64,000 nt of DNA from positions 40,558-104,557 of the forward strand of contig NZ_BSTD01000004.1 in NCBI RefSeq assembly GCF_030269325.1. Reading direction: 5' to 3'. The stretch comes from Amycolatopsis sp. NBRC 101858 (GTDB lineage: Bacteria > Actinomycetota > Actinomycetes > Mycobacteriales > Pseudonocardiaceae). A model generated the notes under the pieces. It was given only the letters and a program-made list of their open reading frames with translations. It did not search any database and had not been told where the DNA came from. The position numbers and the translations under genes are program-made. Positions 1 through 7,965 of this stretch are shown piece after piece (the first letter of the stretch is position 1; every line of letters starts with the position of its first letter).

Positions 1-222
1 GGGCCCCCGGTCTGGGGTGAAGCCCCGGATGGCGCACCTTCTTTTCGGGGGCTCCGGGTGGCGGGGCCCCCGGTCTGGGGTGAAGCCCCGGATGGCGCAC
101 CTTCTTTTCGGGGGCTCCGGGTGGCGGGGCCCCCGGTCTGGGGTGAAGCCCCGGATGGCGCACCTTCTTTTCGGGGGCTCCGGGTGGCGGAGCCCCCGGC
201 CTGGGGCGAAGCCCCGGATGGC
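1..222. repeat. 63-bp tandem repeat, about 3.5 copies
   Basis: A 63-base unit repeats head to tail; its run of five C's falls at 4, 67, 130 and 193. The first three copies are almost identical, and the fourth diverges and breaks off near 222. The unit contains complementary arms (CCCCGG... and ...CCGGGG) and could fold. The array lies just past the stop codon of the minus-strand hexosaminidase gene and may extend beyond the window. The period is a multiple of three, so all frames stay open across it, but the peptides are simple repeats and I do not regard them as coding. Confidence 0.9.
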
Positions 223-229
223 ACAGCGG

Positions 230-1753
230 TCAAGGCACCGTCTTCCCGGATACTCCGAGCGCGCCGGCGAACCGGACGCGCTCCTTCGGCAGGGCGTCGA
301 GAGTGCGCAGCCGCTCGAGGTGACCGGTCAGGCGCTCCTGGAATTCAGCATAACGGCGGTCCGGGGGCGACCACGCGCGCTCGGCCAGCGCGCACAGGCG
401 CGGGAACGCCAGGTGCCGCACGTGGTCGGGGGTCGGTGCGTGCTCGGTCCACAGCTGGGCCTGCGTGCCCAGCACTCCGGGCCGGGTGCCGTCGCTGACC
501 GGGAGCCCGCCGGCTAGGGGGTCGAAGCGGTAGACGTCCCGGAGTGTCGTGACGTCGGTCCGCGGCGGCTCGCCGGGCTCTTCGCTCTGCCGGTAGTCGA
601 AGTACGTCGACGTGTGCGGCGCCATGATCACCTGGTGGCCGCGGGCCACGGCGAGTGCGCCGTGGGCGGCGTCGCGCCAGGCCGTCACGACCAGCTCCGG
701 CGGCAGCCGGCCCGCGGCGTGGCCGGTCTCGTCCCAGCACACCGCCTGCCGGCCGAGGTCGGCCAGGATGCCGTGCAGCCGGCTCAGGAACCAGGGGTGG
801 AGTTCGGCGGTGTCGCCCAGGCCGAGCTGGGCCGCCTTCGCCAGTGCGACCGGGTTCGCCGCCCACTGCGTGGTCGGGCACTCGTCGCCGCCGATGTGCA
901 GGTGCCGCGCCGGGAAGACGTCGGCGACCTGCGTGAGCACTTCCCGGCAGAAGGCGAACGCGCCGTCGTGGACGCCGAGGATGTCCGGGCTGATGCCCCA
1001 CGCCGTCCACACCGGCAGCGGCACCTCCGGCCGGTTGCCCAGCTCGGGGTAGGCGGCCAGCGCCGAGCGCACGTGCCCGGGCAGGTCGATCTCCGGCACG
1101 ATCCGCACGCCGCGGTCGGCCGCGAAGCCGACCAGCTCGCGCAGCTCGCGCTGCGTGTAGAAGCCGCCGTGGGGGACACCGTCGTAGACGCCGCTGCCGG
1201 CCGCCCCGACCATCGACTCGGTGCGCCACGCGCCGATCTCGGTGAGCCGTGGCCGCCCGTCGATCTCGATCCGCCAGCCCTGGTCGTCGGTGAGGTGCAG
1301 GTGCAGGACGTTGTACTTGTGCAGGGCCAGCAGGTCGACGAACTCGCGGAGGAACTCCAGCGGCAGGAAGTGCCGGGCGACGTCGAGCAGCACGCCGCGC
1401 CAGGGCAGCCGGGGCGCGTCGCGGACGTGCAGGCACGGCAGCCGCGGCGGGCCGTGCAGCGGGACCAGCTGCCGGAGGGTCTGCACGCCGTTGCGCAGGC
1501 CGGCCTCGGTCGACGCCGTGAGGAGCGCGTCCGCCGGCGTGACGTCGAGCTCGTAGCCCTCCAGGCCGTGCTTCGCCGAGGGCACGAGGTCGAGGCGGAT
1601 GGCGGGGCCGTGGTGGATGGTCGGCCGGGGCAGGTACCCGGCGAGCAGCCGGGCCGCGTTCTCGGCGCCGCGGCTCGCGAGCACGCGCAGGCCGCCGGCG
1701 GGCGCGAAGGAACCGGCGCGGCGGGTCAGCCGCGCGGGGTGGGGGATGATCAT
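230..1753 (-). CDS. Beta-N-acetylhexosaminidase, GH20, cytosolic
   Basis: A 507-residue glycoside hydrolase family 20 enzyme. Residues 1-115 or so match the GH20b N-terminal domain, and the TIM barrel follows. The catalytic pair is D290-E291 in HIGGDEC; the barrel start LPWRGVLLDVARHF is also typical. GH20 enzymes release terminal GlcNAc or GalNAc by substrate-assisted catalysis. There is no signal peptide, so it should act on imported amino-sugar oligosaccharides. The ATG at 1753 shares one base with the upstream permease stop (TGATG), so the genes are translationally coupled. The same frame is open further upstream, but that part lies inside the permease gene. The order binding protein, permease, permease, hexosaminidase resembles the Streptomyces das locus. 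Confidence 0.93.
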   Translation of the reverse strand: MIIPHPARLTRRAGSFAPAGGLRVLASRGAENAARLLAGYLPRPTIHHGPAIRLDLVPSAKHGLEGYELDVTPADALLTASTEAGLRNGVQTLRQLVPLHGPPRLPCLHVRDAPRLPWRGVLLDVARHFLPLEFLREFVDLLALHKYNVLHLHLTDDQGWRIEIDGRPRLTEIGAWRTESMVGAAGSGVYDGVPHGGFYTQRELRELVGFAADRGVRIVPEIDLPGHVRSALAAYPELGNRPEVPLPVWTAWGISPDILGVHDGAFAFCREVLTQVADVFPARHLHIGGDECPTTQWAANPVALAKAAQLGLGDTAELHPWFLSRLHGILADLGRQAVCWDETGHAAGRLPPELVVTAWRDAAHGALAVARGHQVIMAPHTSTYFDYRQSEEPGEPPRTDVTTLRDVYRFDPLAGGLPVSDGTRPGVLGTQAQLWTEHAPTPDHVRHLAFPRLCALAERAWSPPDRRYAEFQERLTGHLERLRTLDALPKERVRFAGALGVSGKTVP

Positions 1754-2571
1754 CAGCCCTTCACCGCGCCCGCGGTCATGCCCTCGACAAGGTGGCGCTG
1801 CACGAGCGCGAAGAAGACGACGACCGGCAGCGCGAACAGCGTCGACGCGGCGATCAGGCCGCCGTAGTCGGTGCCGGTGCTCGTGCTGAACGACACCAGC
1901 CACACCGGCAGCGTGTAGCCGGAGCTGTCCTTCATGATCACGTACGCGAACAGGAAGTCGTTCCACGCCGTGATGAAGGCGAACACGCTCGTCGCGATCA
2001 GGCCGGGCAGCACCAGTGGCAGCAGGACCGAGCGCATCACCCGCGCGCGCGTCGCGCCGTCGACCATCGCCGCCTCCTCCAGTTCGACCGGGATCCCGTG
2101 CAGGAACCCGCGCAACGTCCAGATCGTGAACGGCAGCACCAGTGCCACGTACGTCAGGATCAGCCCGAACAGCGTGTCGAGCAGGTGCGCGCTCTTCAGG
2201 CCGAGGAACAGCGGGATGACCAGGGCGGGCACCGGCACCATCTGCAGCACCAGCACGCCGATGAGGAAGCTGCGGCGGCCGAAGAACCGGAAGCGCGTCA
2301 ACGCCGTCGCGGCCAGGAAGGCGACCACGATGGACAGGGCGACGACCGCGACGACGACCACGACGCTGTTGGCGAGGTCCTGCACGAACCCGGGTTTGGC
2401 CAGGGCATCGGCGAAGTTGTCCAGGGTGAGGTCCACCGGCAGGAACTGCGGCGTGGGCTGGAGGATCTTGCCCGCGGGCTTGAACGCCGTGAGCACCATC
2501 CAGTACACCGGGAAGATCCAGACGAGGCAGAAGACGGTGGCGATGGTGTTGCGGCCGATCCGGCGGATCAC
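1753..2571 (-). CDS. Sugar ABC transporter permease, MalG type
   Basis: A 272-residue carbohydrate ABC inner-membrane permease with about six membrane segments. The EAA loop is visible as ELEEAAMVDGATRARVMRSV, the docking site for the ATPase. The GTG start at 2571 overlaps the stop of the preceding permease (GTGA). With the MalF-type partner it forms the channel of an importer, probably for chito-oligosaccharides or another amino sugar given the adjacent hexosaminidase. No ATPase gene lies nearby; actinomycete sugar importers commonly share one MsiK-type ATPase encoded elsewhere. Confidence 0.93.
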   Translation of the reverse strand: MIRRIGRNTIATVFCLVWIFPVYWMVLTAFKPAGKILQPTPQFLPVDLTLDNFADALAKPGFVQDLANSVVVVVAVVALSIVVAFLAATALTRFRFFGRRSFLIGVLVLQMVPVPALVIPLFLGLKSAHLLDTLFGLILTYVALVLPFTIWTLRGFLHGIPVELEEAAMVDGATRARVMRSVLLPLVLPGLIATSVFAFITAWNDFLFAYVIMKDSSGYTLPVWLVSFSTSTGTDYGGLIAASTLFALPVVVFFALVQRHLVEGMTAGAVKG

Positions 2572-3509
2572 AGGTCCTCCCCGGAGCGGACGAGCCGGCG
2601 CACGTACACGGCCGTCATGCCGACGAGCAGTGCCACCGAGACGACGGCGATCGCCGCGCCCTGCCCGAAGTTGTTGCCGCTGAAGGCCCTTGTGAACGTC
2701 CAGATGCCGAGCGTCGTCGTGCCGTCGTTCGGGCCGCCCTGGGTGAGGATCCAGATCTGGTTGAACACGGTGAAGTCCCAGATCACCGACAGGATGGTGA
2801 CCAGGCCGAGGATCGGCTGCAGGAACGGGAGGGTGATGGTGCGGTGGACCCGCCACGGCCCGGCGCCGTCGAGCGCCGCGGCTTCGTAGTAGGAGCGCGG
2901 GATCTGCGACAGGCCCGCGTAGAGCGTCAGCGCGACGAACGGCACGGACTGCCACACGACCAGCAGCCAGACGAGCGTGAACGCCGACGCCGGTGACGTC
3001 GTCCAGTCGTGCTGGGTGAGGTCGCCGAAGCCGGCCTGGGTGAGCAGCCAGTTGACCACGCCGTAGCCGGGCTGGAAGAGCCACTGCCAGACCAAAGTGG
3101 ACGCCACGTTCGGCAGCGCCCAGGCCGCGATCAGGCACATCGTGACGGTGGTGCGCATGCCGCGGCCCAGCCGTTGCAGCAGCAGCGCGACGCCGAAGCC
3201 GATCACCAGGGTGCCGAGGACCAGCGCCAGGCAGAACCCGATGCTGCGTGCGAGGACCGGCAGGAGCTGGTCGTCGCCGAGGACGGCGGCGTAGTTGTCC
3301 CAGCCCGCGAAGGTCGTGGTGCCGGTGAACAGCGACCGCAGGCCGTACCGCTGCGTCGAGATGACGACCAGCCGCACGAGCGGGTAGCCCAGGACGAGCC
3401 CGAGCAGCACCACTGCGGGCAGGAGCAGGCCGTACGGCAGCAGCGAGCGGCGCCGGCGCGGCGGGACCGGTCTCGGCGGGGCTTCGGGCGGCGCTTTCTC
3501 CAGCAACAC
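2568..3509 (-). CDS. Sugar ABC transporter permease, MalF type
   Basis: A 313-residue permease with a Pro/Arg-rich cytosolic N-terminus (about 25 residues) followed by six predicted membrane segments. An EAA-type loop reads YYEAAALDGAGPWRVHRTIT. The GTG start at 3509 has an AAGGAG ribosome site 5 bases upstream (3515-3520 on the plus strand). It is the second gene of the binding-protein operon and overlaps the MalG-type gene by 4 bases. It pairs with that protein to form the transmembrane channel. Confidence 0.93.
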   Translation of the reverse strand: MLLEKAPPEAPPRPVPPRRRRSLLPYGLLLPAVVLLGLVLGYPLVRLVVISTQRYGLRSLFTGTTTFAGWDNYAAVLGDDQLLPVLARSIGFCLALVLGTLVIGFGVALLLQRLGRGMRTTVTMCLIAAWALPNVASTLVWQWLFQPGYGVVNWLLTQAGFGDLTQHDWTTSPASAFTLVWLLVVWQSVPFVALTLYAGLSQIPRSYYEAAALDGAGPWRVHRTITLPFLQPILGLVTILSVIWDFTVFNQIWILTQGGPNDGTTTLGIWTFTRAFSGNNFGQGAAIAVVSVALLVGMTAVYVRRLVRSGEDL

Positions 3510-3579
3510 GAGGACTCCTTCGCGGAAAGGGGCGGGGCGGCCCGGTTGGGGACGGCAGTCGGCCGGGCCACCCCGCCGG

Positions 3580-4866
3580 TCAGCGGGCGTTGAGCGCCTC
3601 GGTCAGGTGGGCGTCGAAGTCCTTGGCGGCGTCGGCGATCGGCCGGCGCCCGGTGGCGATGTCGGCGAAGAAGGTGTTGATGGACTTGTCGCTCTCGATG
3701 GTCGCCCAGCCCGGCGCGGCCGGGGTCGCGACGCTGGTCTTGGCCGCGGTGGCGAAAGCGGCGTTGACCGGCGGCAGGGTGGGCGTGATCTCGTCGATCA
3801 GCTCGGTCGAAATGGGCGTCCAGCCGTCGATGCCGACGATCGCCTGGCGCTGCACCTCGGGGCTCGTCGCGGCCTTGAGGTAGGCGAGGGCGAGGTCCTG
3901 GTTGCGGCTCTTGGCCGCGACGGCGAGATCGGACCCGCCGAGGAACACCGGCTGCGTCTTCCCGGCCGTGCTGCTGGGGAACGGGAAGGTGCCGAGGTGA
4001 TCCTTCAGCTCCGGCTTGTTCTTGACGACGGTGTTGACGCTCGTGTCGAGGATCGCCCCGGCGCCACCGGCGGAGAAGATCGCGGCCTGGTCGGGCGCCT
4101 TGGTGTCGACGTTGCGGGACGCGGGGGAGGAGTAGGCGTTCTGGAAGTCCTTCCAGGCCTGCAGGCCCTTCTGCGCCTCGGGGCTTTCCAGCGCCCCGGC
4201 CCACTTCCCGTCCTTCTGCGTGGCGAGCTGGCCGCCGGCGTCCCAGACGAACTGGAGTGCGCCGTACCAGTACTTGCCGGGGAAGTGGAAGGCGGAGTAG
4301 TCCGCGGCGGGGTGCTTCGCCTTGATCTTGTCGAGGTCCTGGGTGAGCTCCTGGACCGTCTTCGGGGGTGCGGTGATCCCGGCGTCGGCCCAGACCTGCT
4401 TGTCGTAGATCACCGCGCGGTTGCCCGCGAACAGCGGCGCGCCGTAGAGGTTTCCGTCCACAGTGGCCGGTCCGGCGAGACCGGGGAGCCAGTGCTGCCC
4501 GCCGGAAAGCTCGTCGCGGTGCGGGGTGAGGTCGGTGAGCGCGCCGTTGGCGGCGAAGAGGGGGACGTCGGTGTTGCCGATCTCGATGACGTCGGGGGTG
4601 TTGTCCTGGGCCAGGGCCGTGCTGATCTTGGTGTTGATGTTGTCCCACTCCTGGATCTGCACGGTGACCTTCGCGCCGGTGGCCTTCTCGAAGGCGGCGG
4701 TGATCGCCGCGGTGGCCTTGTCGGACAGGTCGCCGTTCATCAGCCAGACGGTCAGCTGCCCGCCTTGACCGCTCTGGGCGGCGGGGGCGGGGGTGTCGGT
4801 GCCGCAGGCGGCACTGGCGGTCACGGCGGCGACGGCCAGTGCGGCGGCGAAGGTGCGTCTGCGCAC
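3580..4866 (-). CDS. Extracellular sugar-binding lipoprotein (family 1)
   Basis: A 428-residue solute-binding lipoprotein. The signal peptide MRRRTFAAALAVAAVTASAAC ends at C21, which would be lipidated. The mature protein has the MalE-like fold of carbohydrate-binding protein family 1 (start QLTVWLMNGDLSDKATAAIT). It captures the oligosaccharide for the two downstream permeases. The GTG start at 4866 follows an AGGAG site. The position at the head of an operon ending in a hexosaminidase suggests GlcNAc-containing ligands, like DasA, but the ligand cannot be read from the sequence. Confidence 0.92.
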   Translation of the reverse strand: MRRRTFAAALAVAAVTASAACGTDTPAPAAQSGQGGQLTVWLMNGDLSDKATAAITAAFEKATGAKVTVQIQEWDNINTKISTALAQDNTPDVIEIGNTDVPLFAANGALTDLTPHRDELSGGQHWLPGLAGPATVDGNLYGAPLFAGNRAVIYDKQVWADAGITAPPKTVQELTQDLDKIKAKHPAADYSAFHFPGKYWYGALQFVWDAGGQLATQKDGKWAGALESPEAQKGLQAWKDFQNAYSSPASRNVDTKAPDQAAIFSAGGAGAILDTSVNTVVKNKPELKDHLGTFPFPSSTAGKTQPVFLGGSDLAVAAKSRNQDLALAYLKAATSPEVQRQAIVGIDGWTPISTELIDEITPTLPPVNAAFATAAKTSVATPAAPGWATIESDKSINTFFADIATGRRPIADAAKDFDAHLTEALNAR

Positions 4867-4919
4867 GGGAAACTCCTGGAGTGGCGGCGGGGGAGTGGAG
4901 AGCGGTCGTGAGGGTGACC

Positions 4920-4952
4920 GCGGCCCGGGCTGGTCCCTGGAACCCGGGCCGC
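4920..4952 (-). terminator. Hairpin terminator after the GH16-fold gene
   Basis: A perfect 10-base stem, GCGGCCCGGG (4920-4929) with CCCGGGCCGC (4943-4952), encloses a 13-base loop. It starts 20 bases past the stop codon of the secreted enzyme and 54 bases before the binding-protein start. There is no clear U-tract, as is usual in actinomycetes. It could end transcription or let part of it through into the transporter operon. Confidence 0.75.
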
Positions 4953-4972
4953 GGCCAGGTCGGTGCCTGGTG

Positions 4973-6151
4973 TCAGCAGTGGCCCTGGTCGGCCCACTGC
5001 GCGGTGAGCCCCGGCTCGGAGCCCTGGGTCCACCAGTTCGCCTGCCAGAGGTGGGCGTTGTGCTTCACGCGCTGGCCGGCGAGGTACACCGTGCCCCAGT
5101 CCCACTCCGCCGCGGTCGAGCAGTTGGCGGGCTGGGTCGGCGTGGTGGGCGTCGTCGGGGTCGTGGGGGTGGTCGGCTTGGTGGTCGTGGTCGGCGGCGG
5201 GCTGGTCGGCGTCGTGCACCCGTTCACCGTGTCCACATGGGACGTTCCGCTCGTCCGGTACGAGCCCGCGCGGGCGACGGCGTCCGACGGCGACACCACC
5301 TGGTTGCCCGCGTAGTACGTCCAGTCGACCTGCTCGGTGTAGACGCTGTTGCCGCTCGTGTGCCCGGCTGTGTCGATGAACCACATGTTGTAGTTGATCG
5401 ACATCGGCGTCCGCGGGGTCACCGGGTCGCCCTGGGCGTCGGTCGTGTGGTCCGCGGTGAGCTGGCCGTCGATGTAGTACTTCACGTGCCCGCCCGACAC
5501 CTGCGTGACGATGTCGTGCCAGCCGGCGAAGCTGCGGTTCTGCGCGGTGGACGTCCGAAGCCCGTCCCACGTCGGGTTGTTCCAGTAGGTGTACCAGCTG
5601 GTCTGGTAGTTGGCGGTCGAGCCGCCCCAGCCGCCGTTGGGCAGGTACTCCGAGAAGTCCAGCTCGCTGTAGAGCGGGTCGCGGTCGTACCGCAGCGGCG
5701 AGATCGTGAAGTACGTTTCGTTGACGTGGTCGCCGTCCGTGCCGCTGTCCGGCGCGTCGGTGAAGCGGACCCGGCTCGCGTACGTGCCTTCGAAGAACCG
5801 GAGCTGGTTCTGGTACATCTCGGAGTGCGTCGTGCCGGCCGAGCTGCCGTCGGTGCTGGCGGCGAGCTGGGCGACGCGCTCGCCGTTCACCGTCGGGAAG
5901 CTGACGTTGCTGGTGAGCCAGCGCGCGCCGGCCACGCCGGGGCTGCCGACGTCGTTGCGGGTGGTCCAGCCGGCGCCGCCGAACGCGGAGTCGGTGGGGG
6001 AGGCGTAGTGGAAGTCGTCGAACAGCACGCCGCAGTCGGCCGCCGCGGCCGATGGGCTGGCGGCGGCCCCACCGGAAAGGATCAGGGCCGTCGCCGCCAC
6101 GGTCGCGACGCTCGTCAGTGCTGCTGTGGTGGTCCGGATTCTGCGGGACAT
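4973..6151 (-). CDS. Secreted GH16-fold glycosidase with C-terminal CBM5/12
   Basis: A 392-residue exoenzyme. The signal peptide runs to about residue 38 (ATALILSGGAAASPSAAAA). The catalytic domain (about 40-310) has the GH16 signature ExDxxE as E163-L-D165-F-S-E168, supplying nucleophile, helper and acid/base. A Thr/Pro linker with TPTTPTTPTTP repeats (about 315-343) leads to a C-terminal CBM5/12-like module rich in Trp (WDWGTVYLAGQRVKHNAHLW), a type that often binds chitin. The start at 6151 is preferred because it begins the signal peptide; an in-frame extension to 6247 would run through the promoter. GH16 enzymes usually cut beta-1,3/1,4-glucans or galactans, so the substrate is uncertain; module and operator point to chitinous or fungal-wall material. 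Confidence 0.85.
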   Translation of the reverse strand: MSRRIRTTTAALTSVATVAATALILSGGAAASPSAAAADCGVLFDDFHYASPTDSAFGGAGWTTRNDVGSPGVAGARWLTSNVSFPTVNGERVAQLAASTDGSSAGTTHSEMYQNQLRFFEGTYASRVRFTDAPDSGTDGDHVNETYFTISPLRYDRDPLYSELDFSEYLPNGGWGGSTANYQTSWYTYWNNPTWDGLRTSTAQNRSFAGWHDIVTQVSGGHVKYYIDGQLTADHTTDAQGDPVTPRTPMSINYNMWFIDTAGHTSGNSVYTEQVDWTYYAGNQVVSPSDAVARAGSYRTSGTSHVDTVNGCTTPTSPPPTTTTKPTTPTTPTTPTTPTQPANCSTAAEWDWGTVYLAGQRVKHNAHLWQANWWTQGSEPGLTAQWADQGHC

Positions 6152-6193
6152 GGGTCTCCGTCCTGAGGATGGCCGTCCGCCGGGAGAGCTCCC

Positions 6194-6213
6194 TGATTGG
6201 TCTAGACGAATCA
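6194..6213 (-). promoter_or_regulatory. DasR-type operator (dre)
   Basis: TGATTGGTCTAGACGAATCA is a 20-base near-perfect palindrome (one mismatched pair) with the TGGTCTAGAC core of the DasR-responsive element. The known consensus is close to ACTGGTCTAGACCAGT. It lies 43-62 bases upstream of the ATG of the secreted GH16-fold gene. DasR is the GntR-family GlcNAc regulator of actinomycetes. No dasR gene is in the window, so a trans-acting DasR is inferred. Confidence 0.85.
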
Positions 6214-6223
6214 GGTGGCGAGG

Positions 6224-6252
6224 ACTTTCCTCCTGACCATTGGTCATGTCAA
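6224..6252 (-). promoter_or_regulatory. Promoter with second palindrome for the GH16-fold gene
   Basis: Read on the minus strand, a consensus TTGACA -35 box occupies 6252-6247. A 13-base palindrome TGACCATTGGTCA (plus-strand 6234-6246) fills the spacer. The -10 region (around 6229-6224, GAAAGT) is poor. The palindrome carries TGGTC half-sites related to the dre core, and the dre would fall just past the predicted start of transcription. Together they look like a two-site repression arrangement. Confidence 0.55.
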
Positions 6253-6377
6253 GACCGCCGCAGAACTTACCTTTGGTAATTTCCGACGCCCGATGTCGGC
6301 AAGTCGGCGTCGGTCTGTCGAGTTACCGTCGTCCCGTTCGTCATCCTCTTCGACCGACGCCGGACGAAGGAGCGCAC

Positions 6378-6749
6378 GTGCTCTACATGCTGTTGATCTA
6401 CAACTGCGAGCGGCCCGAGCCGGGCGACCCCGGGTTCGAGGAGGCGCTGGCCGCCGTCAACGCCTTCGCCGACGAGTGCCGTCGACGCGGCGTGTTCGTC
6501 TCCGGGCACCCGCTGCAGGGCGAGCACACCGCCACCACGGTGACCGTGCAGGAGGGCCGGACGCTCATCACCGACGGGCCCTTCGCCGAGACCCACGAGC
6601 ACCTCGGCGGGGTGTACGTCTTCGACTGCCACGACCTCGACGAGGCCCTGGAGCTGGCCGCGCTGTGCCCGATGGCCGCCCAGGGCTCGATCGAGGTCCG
6701 GCCGGTCGCCGGGGTGCCCGGGCTGGACCACCGGGTCGCGCGTGGGTGA
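6378..6749 (+). CDS. YCII/DGPF-domain protein, ECF42 partner
   Basis: A 123-residue YCII-family protein with the DGPF motif at D66-F69 (ITDGPFAET). The GTG start at 6378 has a GAAGGAG site at 6366-6372. DGPF proteins are known genomic partners of group ECF42 sigma factors, whose gene follows directly and overlaps by 8 bases. The biochemical role of the family is unsettled; the YCII fold is related to muconolactone isomerase-like dimers. The first gene of a three-gene operon. Confidence 0.9.
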   Translation: MLYMLLIYNCERPEPGDPGFEEALAAVNAFADECRRRGVFVSGHPLQGEHTATTVTVQEGRTLITDGPFAETHEHLGGVYVFDCHDLDEALELAALCPMAAQGSIEVRPVAGVPGLDHRVARG

Positions 6750-7965
6750 TCGGGCGGCCGGCGTCGTCGAGCGCGTCTACCGCGAGGACCGTGCCCGGCT
6801 GCTCGCCGCGCTCGTCCGGGCGCTCGGCGACTTCGAGCTCGCCGAGGACGCCCTGCAGGACGCGGTCGCGCAAGCACTGCGGACGTGGGACCCGGGCGTC
6901 CCGGACGACCCCGCGGCCTGGTTGCTGACCGCGGCGCGCAACAGCGCCGTCGACCGGATCCGCCGCGCCCGCGTCGGGCAGGCCAAGCTCGCCCGGCTCG
7001 CGGCGGGCGAGAGCGGGGTGACGACGATGGGCCTGCCGGACGACCGGCTCGCCGAGGTCGGCGACGACCGGCTGAGCCTGCTCTTCACGTGCTGCCACCC
7101 GGCACTGGCCGAAGACGCCCGGGTGGCGCTGACGCTGCAGGCGGTCGCCGGCCTGACCGCTGCCCAGATCGCCCGGCTGTTCCTGGTCGCCGAGCCCGCG
7201 CTGGCGCAGCGGTTGGTGCGCGCGAAGCGGAAGATCCGCGACGCGGGCATCTCGCTGAGCGTCCCGCCGGATCACCTGCTGCCCGACCGGCTTTCCGGTG
7301 TCCTCGCGGTGCTCTACCTCGTCTTCACCCGCGGCTACACCTCGCCGTCGGGTCGGGACGAGCTGTGCCGCGAGGCGATCCGGCTGGCGAAGCTGCTGGC
7401 CGCGCTGATGCCGGACGAGCCGGAAGCGCTCGGCCTGGTCGCGCTGCTCCTGCTGCAGGACTCACGTTCAGCCGCCCGCTACACGACCGGTGGCGACGTC
7501 ATCCTGCTCGAGGACCAGGACCGCACGCGCTGGAACCGGGCGGAGATCGCGGAGGGGCTCGGAGTGCTCGGCCGGGCCTTGCGCCGCGGGGCGGTGGGGT
7601 CCTACCAGCTGCAGGCGGCGATCGCGGCGCAGCACGCGCAGGCCCGCGTCGCCGCCGACACCGACTGGGCGCGGATCGCCGCGCTCTACGCGCAGCTGCG
7701 GGCACTCGCGCCGTCGCCCGTCGTCGCGCTCAACCACGCCGTGGCCGTCGCGATGGCCGACGGTCCCGAGGCCGGGCTCGCGCTGGTGGAGGCGATCGGC
7801 GGCCTCGACCGCTACCACCTCTGGCACGCCGCCCGCGCCGACCTGCTGCGCCGCCTCGGTCGCGCCGGCGAAGCCGTCGCCGCGTACGAGCGGGCCCGCG
7901 ACCTCGCCGAGGCCCCGGCCGACCACCGCTTCCTCACCGCCCGCCTGCACGAACTGGAGTCCTGA
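6742..7965 (+). CDS. ECF42-type RNA polymerase sigma factor
   Basis: A 407-residue sigma factor. Region 2 covers about residues 8-75 (ERVYREDRARLLAALVRALG ... ALQDAV). Region 4 covers about 110-165 (LFTCCHPALAEDARVALTLQ ... LTAAQIARLFLVAE). A long C-terminal extension of over 200 residues (DVILLEDQDRTRWNRAEI, GSYQLQAAIAAQHA) is the TPR-like domain that defines the ECF42 group. No anti-sigma gene is adjacent; in this group the extension and DGPF proteins are thought to replace it. It overlaps the DGPF gene upstream and shares one base with the AhpD-like gene downstream. Confidence 0.93.
   Translation: MGDRAAGVVERVYREDRARLLAALVRALGDFELAEDALQDAVAQALRTWDPGVPDDPAAWLLTAARNSAVDRIRRARVGQAKLARLAAGESGVTTMGLPDDRLAEVGDDRLSLLFTCCHPALAEDARVALTLQAVAGLTAAQIARLFLVAEPALAQRLVRAKRKIRDAGISLSVPPDHLLPDRLSGVLAVLYLVFTRGYTSPSGRDELCREAIRLAKLLAALMPDEPEALGLVALLLLQDSRSAARYTTGGDVILLEDQDRTRWNRAEIAEGLGVLGRALRRGAVGSYQLQAAIAAQHAQARVAADTDWARIAALYAQLRALAPSPVVALNHAVAVAMADGPEAGLALVEAIGGLDRYHLWHAARADLLRRLGRAGEAVAAYERARDLAEAPADHRFLTARLHELES

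Noticed and set aside
17..517. Open frames through the first tandem repeat
   Set aside because: They consist of repeated MAHLLFGGSGWR-type units and then run antisense to the hexosaminidase; the repeat length (63) keeps frames open without selection.
5103..5215. Thr/Pro repeat as an independent repeat element
   Set aside because: It is the expected linker between catalytic and binding modules of the secreted enzyme.
6152..6247. Longer start for the GH16-fold gene
   Set aside because: It would place the dre and promoter inside the coding region and bury the signal peptide.
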